Positions 1 to 4,722 of a stretch of DNA of 6,606 nucleotides are shown in pieces (the first letter of the stretch is position 1; every line of letters starts with the position of its first letter). The stretch lies in assembly GCA_029259995.1 (NCBI GenBank), contig JAJDEC010000466.1, positions 1-6,606 of the forward strand, written 5' to 3'. The notes under the pieces are model-generated. The model was not told the DNA's origin and did no database searches. It worked only from the letters and a program-made list of their open reading frames with translations. The position numbers were made by a program, and so were the translations under genes. Source of the DNA: Phycisphaerae bacterium (GTDB lineage: Bacteria > Planctomycetota > Phycisphaerae > UBA1845 > UTPLA1).

Positions 1-600
1 ATCGAACATTGCCAGCGCGCGTTGTTCCAGATCGGCGATTGACGCGCCGTATTCGCGGACCAGAGTCGCCGCATGTGCATCGATGCGCGGTCCGTCGACG
101 TACTCCATCGCGAAGTACATTCGGCCGTCATCGGTTTCGCCGCTGTCGAAGATGGTTACGACGTTTGCGTGGCGAAGCTGTGCGGCGAGTTCGATCTCGC
201 GCATGAAACGCTGACGCATGCGCAGCGACGTTCCGACTTCGTGAAAAAGCACCTTGAGCGCGACTTTTCGATTCGTCGAATGCTGATGGGCCTTGAAGAC
301 GACGCCCTGTGCGCCGCGATGAATCTCGCTTTCGATGTCGTACCCGGAAATCGACAGGCCTGAAGCGGTCGGCTTTTCGGCGGGGCGCGTTCGGGCTCGA
401 TCGTTGACGTCCGACAGCGCACTGGCGATTTCGTGCATGAATTCGCGATCGCGCGACATCGCGTTCACGCGCTGCTGGCAGCGATCGCACGATTCGAGAT
501 GATGCGTCAGCAAGCTGCTTGCGCGGGTCGGCGCGTCTGCTGGCGCGACGCGATCCTCAAGCAAGGACTCGAGTTCCTGGTCCGTTGGACAGGCGTTCAT
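1..600 (-). CDS. Ser/Thr protein kinase with N-terminal zinc-finger (anti-sigma-like) motif, partial
   Basis: This is the first 200 residues of a Hanks-type Ser/Thr kinase whose C-terminus lies beyond the left edge. The ATG at 600 is preceded by GAGG (608-611) at 7 nt spacing. Residues 1-60 contain H34-x3-C38-x2-C41, the zinc motif of anti-sigma/zf-HC2 domains. The kinase domain starts near residue 87, with a glycine-rich loop at about 94-102 (RGAQGVVF), catalytic Lys116 in VALKVL, the helix-C Glu135 in MREIELAAQLRH, and a hinge at 163-170 (FAMEYVDG). The HRD and DFG motifs would lie outside the window. The first glycine of the usual GxGxxG loop is His95 or thereabouts, which is odd but not disabling. 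The gene lies 60 bp behind the ECF sigma gene on the same strand, a planctomycete arrangement that suggests the kinase senses a signal and controls that sigma factor. The kinase fold is clear from sequence. The partner and substrate are inferred. Confidence 0.93.
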   Translation of the reverse strand, partial: MNACPTDQELESLLEDRVAPADAPTRASSLLTHHLESCDRCQQRVNAMSRDREFMHEIASALSDVNDRARTRPAEKPTASGLSISGYDIESEIHRGAQGVVFKAHQHSTNRKVALKVLFHEVGTSLRMRQRFMREIELAAQLRHANVVTIFDSGETDDGRMYFAMEYVDGPRIDAHAATLVREYGASIADLEQRALAMFD

Positions 601-604
601 GCAG

Positions 605-611
605 TTCCCTC
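605..611 (-). promoter_or_regulatory. Ribosome binding site of the kinase gene
   Basis: On the minus strand this reads GAGGGAA. The GAGG core (608-611) ends 7 nt before the ATG at 600 and supports that start. Confidence 0.6.
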
Positions 612-660
612 GAAGTGCGAATGTATGCCATTCGCGCCGGGCCATGCGAGGGATTCGGCG

Positions 661-1260
661 TCAGAGAATCTCATAGACCGCGTTAAGCTCATTGATAATT
701 GTGCGAAGCTGCGTGAGGCATCGCTGTTTCGACTTGTAAACGACGTCAATCGACACGCCGTGTTCCCGGGCGACGTCGGCGGGTTCCTTTTGCTCGAGTG
801 TGAGGGCGTGAAACACGGCGATCGTCTGTTCGTTGAGATTTGTGCCGTCTCGCAGTCTCTGCATCGCCTTTCGAATAATCTCGCGGCGGCACTCCTCGTC
901 CCAGAGTTTCTCCATCTCGTCGTCCGAGGGCACGAAGTCGAATGCAGAGTCGCTGCGGACCTTTCGATCCCGGGCCCTCGCTCGATAAAGGTCGGCGATC
1001 CGGAATCGGGCCATCGAGGTGATCCACGCGCCCAGGCGGCCTCTTTCCCGGTCGTACTTACCCGCCCGATATTCCTGAAGGAACCGGATGAGTGTTTCCT
1101 GTGCCGCATCCGCCGCGTCCTGATCACTGAGGCCGAGTCTGCGGGCAATCCCCAGAATAACGGGCTCGTAACGTTCGGCGAATACACGCCATACGTCCTG
1201 GTTGCGGGCGTCAAACAGGCCTTCGAGCAGCGTTGTGGTTGTCTGTAAATGCGAATCCAT
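661..1260 (-). CDS. ECF-type RNA polymerase sigma factor
   Basis: A 199-residue extracytoplasmic-function sigma factor that would direct RNA polymerase to a specific promoter set. Region 2 spans about residues 12-95 and includes the DAADAAQETL helix (48-57) and the GRLGAWITSMARFRIADLYR stretch (74-93) typical of promoter -10 recognition and melting. Region 4 spans about 142-192, with a helix-turn-helix at 159-182 (EPADVAREHGVSIDVVYKSK) for -35 binding. Regions 1.1, 1.2 and 3 are absent, as expected for an ECF factor. The linker at 100-130 is acidic. ATG at 1260 is the first usual start after an in-frame TAA. The only Shine-Dalgarno-like site, GAGG at 1275-1278, is 14 nt away, so initiation may be weak. 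The partial Ser/Thr kinase gene follows 60 bp downstream, probably in the same operon. The style is that of planctomycete ECF factors paired with kinases. The exact ECF group cannot be assigned by eye. Confidence 0.93.
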   Translation of the reverse strand: MDSHLQTTTTLLEGLFDARNQDVWRVFAERYEPVILGIARRLGLSDQDAADAAQETLIRFLQEYRAGKYDRERGRLGAWITSMARFRIADLYRARARDRKVRSDSAFDFVPSDDEMEKLWDEECRREIIRKAMQRLRDGTNLNEQTIAVFHALTLEQKEPADVAREHGVSIDVVYKSKQRCLTQLRTIINELNAVYEIL

Positions 1261-1539
1261 GATCGGGGCAACTGCCTCAATCGCAATTCTAGCCGCGTTA
1301 TCGACTTATGCGTATTCCCGAAAATCGGGCGCAGCAGGATGGGAAGCGGGCGGTCAGTCATCAGAGTTAGTCCGTCGAATTGGGCCGGAATCTGACATCG
1401 ACGATGCGCCGCGGAATTCCGGAAAAAAATCCAGCGAAAATCCGAATCCTCTGTCCAGATTGGGGCCCGTGGCGCGGAAGCGATATGACGGCAATCGACT
1501 TATACCCGTTTCAGCGTCGACGGCCGGCATCACACACGA

Positions 1540-1560
1540 CCGGCCCGTTTATTGGGCCGG
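1540..1560. repeat. Inverted repeat, 7 bp stem
   Basis: CCGGCCC (1540-1546) and GGGCCGG (1554-1560) are perfectly complementary around a 7 nt AT-rich loop. No T-run follows on either strand. Confidence 0.6.
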
Positions 1561-1591
1561 GCATTGAAATCCAAACGGCTGCTCCATGATT

Positions 1592-1635
1592 CGCCCCGCC
1601 GCCCGCCGCGGCGGCAGGCGCGGATAATCGGGGCG
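1592..1635. repeat. Nested inverted repeat
   Basis: The outer arms CGCCCCG (1592-1598) and CGGGGCG (1629-1635) pair perfectly. Between them lies the 12 bp palindrome CCGCCGCGGCGG (1603-1614). The very high GC content makes chance pairing more likely than for the neighbouring hairpins. Confidence 0.5.
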
Positions 1636-1662
1636 GACCGAATCCAAACTTGTGCGAGGGGT

Positions 1663-1685
1663 GGCACGGAGGCGTTCTCCGTGCC
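1663..1685. repeat. Inverted repeat, 8 bp stem
   Basis: GGCACGGA (1663-1670) and TCCGTGCC (1678-1685) form a perfect 8 bp stem with a 7 nt loop. Confidence 0.6.
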
Positions 1686-1693
1686 CTCACGTT

Positions 1694-1730
1694 GGCGAGA
1701 TCCGGGTTCCCACGGGCCTGGGTTCTCGCC
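1694..1730. repeat. Inverted repeat, 10 bp stem with one mismatch
   Basis: GGCGAGATCC (1694-1703) pairs with GGTTCTCGCC (1721-1730) with one mismatch. The loop can form a smaller stem (CCCA/TGGG). It starts 8 bp after the preceding hairpin ends, so the two could be part of one structured transcript or dispersed repeat. Confidence 0.55.
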
Positions 1731-1858
1731 GCGTGCTGCGCACAGGTTTTCTCGTCCATCCCGATCCCCATTCCAATCGAAGGCTCGCGGATTCCTGCCG
1801 GGAACAGTAAACTGGCGAATCGCACGTTCGAATTCGGGATTTGTTGATGTAACCCCAT

Positions 1859-1864
1859 GAAGGG
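1859..1864 (+). promoter_or_regulatory. Ribosome binding site deciding the start at 1874
   Basis: GAAGGG lies 9 nt before ATG 1874 but only 3 nt before the alternative GTG 1868, which favours the ATG. Confidence 0.5.
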
Positions 1865-1873
1865 CCCGTGGGC

Positions 1874-2512
1874 ATGGACGGCAAAAACGATGGATTTGAG
1901 TCGGTGCCCCCGACGGCGGCGCCGATCGAGAGTGTTCCGCTCGCTCATCCCGTTGTGATCGATTCTGGGCACGTGCAGGAACTGCAGTATGCCGGCTACT
2001 CGCCCGGATTCGCGGCGATCTGGCGCGAGGGAAAGATTCTCGCCTTTCGGACGGGCTCGCAACTCCCGACGCAACGATGTTTCAAATGCAATGCCGAAAG
2101 CGATGGCAGGCCGATTCGTCGGAGGCTTTCCTGGCACAGCTCCGCGATTTATCTATTGTTGTTGCTGATGTTTCTGCTCGGAGTTATCGGTTTGATCATC
2201 TATGCCGTTGTCGCCTTCATTGTGAGCAAGAAGGAAGTGGTTCACGTAGGGCTTTGTTCGAACCACCGAACGAAACGCCGCATGATTCTTGCGGCATCGT
2301 GGATCATGTGCCTGTCCATCGTGCCGTTCTTTGCACTGGCGTTCAATACAAGTAACGGACCGATTTTCGTCACTCTCGGGTTGGTGTTCTTCATCGGCGG
2401 TCTCGTGGTCTACCTGATCGGCGGACAAGTTGTGACGCCGAAGCAGATCGATGATGAAGTTGTCCGGGTCAGGGGAGCCGGCAGGCCTTTCCTGGAATCC
2501 TTCGGCGTGTAG
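1874..2512 (+). CDS. Membrane protein with split CxxC / CxxH motif, unnamed family
   Basis: I do not recognise a named function. The 212-residue product has a soluble N-terminal part (1-80), then LPTQRCFKC with C69-x2-C72, an Arg-rich stretch and a Trp (RRRLSW, 82-87), a long hydrophobic segment (92-117), a second pair C128-x2-H131 in GLCSNHR, a second hydrophobic segment (138-157), a third (164-184) and a short polar tail. The two Cys/His pairs on either side of the first membrane segment could together bind one metal ion if that segment is a hairpin. Similar layouts (LPxxCxxC ... WHxx ... CxxH) occur in uncharacterised planctomycete membrane proteins. ATG 1874 is chosen because GAAGGG (1859-1864) lies 9 nt upstream. 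An in-frame GTG at 1868 would leave only 3 nt. The gene is divergent from the sigma factor and followed by its own spacer, so it may be a single-gene unit. Confidence 0.85.
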   Translation: MDGKNDGFESVPPTAAPIESVPLAHPVVIDSGHVQELQYAGYSPGFAAIWREGKILAFRTGSQLPTQRCFKCNAESDGRPIRRRLSWHSSAIYLLLLLMFLLGVIGLIIYAVVAFIVSKKEVVHVGLCSNHRTKRRMILAASWIMCLSIVPFFALAFNTSNGPIFVTLGLVFFIGGLVVYLIGGQVVTPKQIDDEVVRVRGAGRPFLESFGV

Positions 2513-2587
2513 TGTCACGCGAGCGCAACCAGTCATACTCTGGGCGTAATTGCCTGATCGTCGTGCCGAATAGCGCGGTATTTCCCC

Positions 2588-2593
2588 TATAAT
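2588..2593 (+). promoter_or_regulatory. Candidate -10 box upstream of the cytochrome gene
   Basis: A perfect TATAAT lies about 100 bp before the cytochrome start, in a 183 bp spacer. No good TTGACA-like -35 lies 16-18 bp upstream, so the promoter may be weak, activator-dependent or a chance match. The leader it would produce contains a 6 bp inverted repeat, CTCGAT (2629-2634) / ATCGAG (2644-2649). Confidence 0.35.
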
Positions 2594-2685
2594 CACTCGC
2601 TGCATGCGGGCCCCGGAATCATGAAGGCCTCGATGGCGGGATGATCGAGTAATGGCGGCGGCGCGGCGCGAAACAACCCTGAATT

Positions 2686-2689
2686 GGAG
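2686..2689 (+). promoter_or_regulatory. Ribosome binding site of the cytochrome gene
   Basis: GGAG is 6 nt before ATG 2696. It overlaps or abuts the in-frame TTG 2684 and ATG 2690, so it argues against those starts. Confidence 0.6.
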
Positions 2690-2695
2690 ATGCAG

Positions 2696-3142
2696 ATGAA
2701 GCTCAAGTATCGAATCGGAATGTTTCTGGCCCTCGCGACTGTTGTCGCATTGGGCGCGCGACTCGTCGCCGGTCCGGACAATGACAAACCCATGACGGAA
2801 AAGGTCGCCAAGCCGGCCAAGGAAACATTCAAGCCGGTCCTGACCGTTGAAGAGACGATGGAAGGGCAGGCCAATCTGATGAAATCCATTAAGTCCGGCA
2901 TTCTCGACGGCGCCTGGGATGAGGCCTCGATCCGGGCGACGGTGCTCGCGGAATTGTCGAATACGAATCAGTACCACAATGATGCGAAGGACTACAAGAC
3001 GTGGGCGCAAGGGCTCTCGAAGGATTGCCTCGAACTCGCCCGCGCCCTGAAGAAGCGCGACGAGAAGGAATCCAAGGCGCTGATCACGCGGGCGAACGAA
3101 AAATGCTCCGCCTGCCACGATGTCTATAAGAAGAAGTGGTAG
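2696..3142 (+). CDS. Secreted cytochrome c'-like haem protein
   Basis: A 148-residue exported c-type cytochrome. Residues 1-25 are a signal peptide: MKLKYR, then a hydrophobic core (8-25), with cleavage probably near LVA-G at 25-26. The mature part is rich in Lys, Glu and Ala and looks all-helical. The haem site C137-SA-C140-H141 sits eight residues from the end, followed by DVYKKKW. A C-terminal CxxCH on the last helix of a four-helix bundle, with the text CSACHDVY, matches the cytochrome c' family (usual CKxCHxxYR ending), and the length fits. Members bind haem covalently in the periplasm and often bind NO or CO; whether this one does is inference. Cys111 is an extra unpaired cysteine. ATG 2696 is chosen because GGAG (2686-2689) is 6 nt upstream; TTG 2684 and ATG 2690 are in frame but fit worse. 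The next gene begins 16 bp downstream. Another small CxxCH family cannot be excluded. Confidence 0.85.
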   Translation: MKLKYRIGMFLALATVVALGARLVAGPDNDKPMTEKVAKPAKETFKPVLTVEETMEGQANLMKSIKSGILDGAWDEASIRATVLAELSNTNQYHNDAKDYKTWAQGLSKDCLELARALKKRDEKESKALITRANEKCSACHDVYKKKW

Positions 3143-3144
3143 TC

Positions 3145-3151
3145 GAAAGGG
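3145..3151 (+). promoter_or_regulatory. Ribosome binding site supporting the TTG start at 3159
   Basis: GAAAGGG begins 3 nt after the cytochrome stop codon and ends 7 nt before TTG 3159. The alternative ATG 3120 has no comparable site. Confidence 0.45.
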
Positions 3152-3158
3152 CGAGCGC

Positions 3159-3797
3159 TTGGCCGATCCCGATCTGGTCCAGCCCGAGCAGTCGGCGACG
3201 CTGGTTCGGACCGCGTGTGCGGTTCAGACCTGTCCGCCGTGCGGCTACGATCTGCGCGGCTCGCCCGCCTCGGGGCGATGCCCGGAGTGCGGCTTCGAGT
3301 ATTCGGAAGGCACGCTTTGTTTCTTGCCGTCGCAGCCGCTGTCGCGCCAGCTCATGATGGCGGGGGCGGTCTTCGTGTTAGGAGCGCTGGGTGTCTTCGG
3401 CGGATACCTGTTCGATTCGCGTGCGTTTGACGTCTCCGAACTTGTCATCTTGATGACTGTCATGTCAGTGATTGCGGCGGGCATTCTCGTCGGTATCCTT
3501 CGGGGCCGTCGAAAATACTTCGTCATCGACGATGCCGGCATCGTGATGGGTCGTCGCGGCGCCGCATCCAAACAGATTGAATGGCGGGAAATCCGAAACG
3601 TCGTTTGGCATGTCGGCGGTCTTCGCCTCGAGCGTAACAATGTGGCGAAGCACATCACGATCACGACAGCCATGATCCCAAGAGACCTGCACTGCGAACT
3701 CCTGGGGATGCACGTGCTCGATATGTGGCGGCGCAGCAATCACTATGCGGCCTTCGGTGTGACACAGCAGAATCGCCGTGGCTCGATGATCAGGTAG
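3159..3797 (+). CDS. CGYDLRG-type zinc-ribbon membrane protein with PH-like C-terminal part
   Basis: A 212-residue protein of unknown function. A four-cysteine zinc ribbon comes first: C25-x2-C28-GYDLRG and C41-PE-C44-G, a signature very common in Planctomycetota. Two membrane segments follow, at about 65-85 (MMAGAVFVLGALGVFGGYLF) and 95-115 (LVILMTVMSVIAAGILVGIL). After them comes a basic RGRRKYFVIDDAGIVM and a beta-rich tail with IEWREIRNVVW (about 140-150) and HITITTAMI (165-173), which resembles a bacterial PH domain. The tail should be cytoplasmic together with the ribbon. TTG 3159 is preferred because GAAAGGG (3145-3151) lies 7 nt upstream and there is no overlap with the cytochrome gene. 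An in-frame ATG at 3120 would add 13 residues and overlap the haem-site codons, and it lacks a ribosome site. Its position 16 bp after the cytochrome stop suggests co-transcription. The membrane and ribbon calls are solid; the PH-like call is inference. Confidence 0.85.
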   Translation: MADPDLVQPEQSATLVRTACAVQTCPPCGYDLRGSPASGRCPECGFEYSEGTLCFLPSQPLSRQLMMAGAVFVLGALGVFGGYLFDSRAFDVSELVILMTVMSVIAAGILVGILRGRRKYFVIDDAGIVMGRRGAASKQIEWREIRNVVWHVGGLRLERNNVAKHITITTAMIPRDLHCELLGMHVLDMWRRSNHYAAFGVTQQNRRGSMIR

Positions 3798-3826
3798 GCG
3801 TTCGGGGCGGCGGCGGCGAGCGCCAC

Positions 3827-3931
3827 GTACGTATTGGGAATCGTTCATCGTGAGGAACCGGCAGATTTCCGGCTTGTTACAGGCGACAGGCCTGTGGCGG
3901 CTTCAATGAACCATTCAGCATTTCAACCTAA
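3827..3931. repeat. 105 bp tandem element, copy 1
   Basis: First of two head-to-tail copies with an exact period of 105 bp and no gaps, about 87 of 105 bases matching by hand count. Stem 2 (ACAGGC/GCCTGT, 3877-3893) is intact. Stem 1 is reduced to CCGG/CCGG. An outer stem can form between GAATCGTTCATCG (from 3839) and CAATGAACCATTC (from 3904). It lies just after the stop of the zinc-ribbon gene, between convergent genes, so it may act as a transcript end. There is no T-run. Confidence 0.88.
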
Positions 3932-4036
3932 GTAGGTAATGGGAATCGTTCATCGTGTGGAACCGGCTAATAGCCGGTTCGTTACAGGCAATAGGCCTGT
4001 GGCGGATTCAATGATTCACTCTGCATTTCAACTTAG
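3932..4036. repeat. 105 bp tandem element, copy 2
   Basis: Second copy of the element. Stem 1 is a near-perfect 10 bp palindrome (GAACCGGCTA / TAGCCGGTTC, 3960-3980). Stem 2 (ACAGGC/GCCTGT, 3984-4000) has the same arms as copy 1 but a different loop. The outer arms pair GAATC (from 3944) with GATTC (4005-4009) or the nearby ATGATTC. Its right end overlaps the TAA stop codon of the ABC ATPase gene on the minus strand (4033-4035). Confidence 0.88.
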
Positions 4037-4722
4037 TCGTCGATCCGACCATCCAGCATTCGAATCGTTCGATCCGCCTTCTCCGCGACGCCGTGTTCGT
4101 GCGTCACGACGATCAGTGTCACTTGCATCGAGTCGCGAAGTTCCATCAGCAAGTCCATCAGCCGCTCGCCTGTCGTCGAATCCAGCGAGCCGGTCGGTTC
4201 GTCGGCGAGAATAAGCCTCGGTTGATTGGCAAGCGCCCGCGCGACGGCAACGCGCTGGCGTTCGCCGCCGGAAAGCGTCGTGGGCAGACTGTTCATGCGA
4301 TCCGAAAGGCCGACACGTTGAAGCAAGCCGGCAGCACGTTGCGATCGATCGCGCGCGCTTCCAGACTGGCCGAGCATCGGCACCTGTATATTCTCAAGTG
4401 CCGTCAGGTGCGGCAGCAGGTTGTGCAACTGGAAGACGAGACCGACGTCGTTTGCGCGGAATGCGTCTGCGGAAAGATCGTTAATTCTCGTCAGATTCCT
4501 GTCGAAAACGCGAAGTGAACCGCTGTCCGGTCGATCGATGCACGTGATCAGATTGAGCAGCGTGCTTTTTCCGCATCCGGAGGGTCCGCAGATGGCAACG
4601 AACTCGCCTTCGGAGATATCCAGGCTGAGATCGTCGAGCGCGATGATTCGCCCTGATTCATAGGCCTTGCGGAGATTCCTGGCGGATACGGCGGCGTGTG
4701 GCCCCGATTCGACTTTACTCAT
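4033..4722 (-). CDS. ABC transporter ATP-binding protein (LolD/MacB type)
   Basis: A complete 229-residue ATPase that should power the FtsX-type permease encoded just upstream. All motifs are intact: Walker A G46-PSGCGKST, Q-loop Gln98 in VFQLHNLLP, signature LSGGERQR (150-157), Walker B LILADE (170-175, catalytic Glu175) with the D-loop GSLD, and switch His208 in THEHG. The Q-loop text FQxxNLLPxLTALENI is typical of the LolD/MacB/FtsE group, whose members move lipoproteins or export peptides and drugs rather than import nutrients. The ATG at 4722 overlaps the permease stop by 8 bp, and a strong GGAGG (4732-4736) sits 9 nt upstream inside the permease gene, so translation is probably coupled. 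The substrate cannot be told from sequence. The gene ends at the edge of a tandem repeat. Confidence 0.97.
   Translation of the reverse strand: MSKVESGPHAAVSARNLRKAYESGRIIALDDLSLDISEGEFVAICGPSGCGKSTLLNLITCIDRPDSGSLRVFDRNLTRINDLSADAFRANDVGLVFQLHNLLPHLTALENIQVPMLGQSGSARDRSQRAAGLLQRVGLSDRMNSLPTTLSGGERQRVAVARALANQPRLILADEPTGSLDSTTGERLMDLLMELRDSMQVTLIVVTHEHGVAEKADRTIRMLDGRIDD

Larger units (their letters stand above)
1261..1873. other. Long divergent intergenic region with inverted repeats
   Basis: About 610 bp separates the divergent sigma factor and membrane protein genes. Open frames here lack plausible protein composition or ribosome sites, so I call no gene. The part from 1540 to 1730 holds four successive inverted repeats (listed separately). 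None is followed by a T-run, so they are not standard intrinsic terminators. Promoters for both flanking genes should lie here. A TAGAAT box on the minus strand (1286-1291) could be a -10 for the sigma gene, but no matching -35 is seen. Confidence 0.5.

Noticed and set aside
433..1248. Plus-strand open frame of 271 codons
   Set aside because: It is antisense to the sigma factor and kinase genes, which have clear family motifs. Its product has no recognisable domain and the frame is a by-product of GC-rich codon use.
1511..2137. Minus-strand open frame of 208 codons over the hairpin region
   Set aside because: It overlaps four inverted repeats and the start of the membrane protein gene. The product is low-complexity, rich in Arg, Pro and Gly, and there is no ribosome site.
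2621..2644. Seven-codon upstream open frame in the cytochrome leader
   Set aside because: It has no proper ribosome site and a frame this short is expected by chance.
2153..3118. Minus-strand open frame of 321 codons
   Set aside because: It runs antisense across the membrane protein gene, a promoter-like spacer and the cytochrome gene. The composition is Arg/His-rich and no family is recognised.
3797..3824. Hairpin directly after the zinc-ribbon gene stop as an intrinsic terminator
   Set aside because: The stem includes a wobble pair, has a 14 nt GC-rich loop, and no T-run follows.
3827..4036. CRISPR array
   Set aside because: The copies are directly adjacent 105 bp units with no unique spacers, so this is a tandem duplication.
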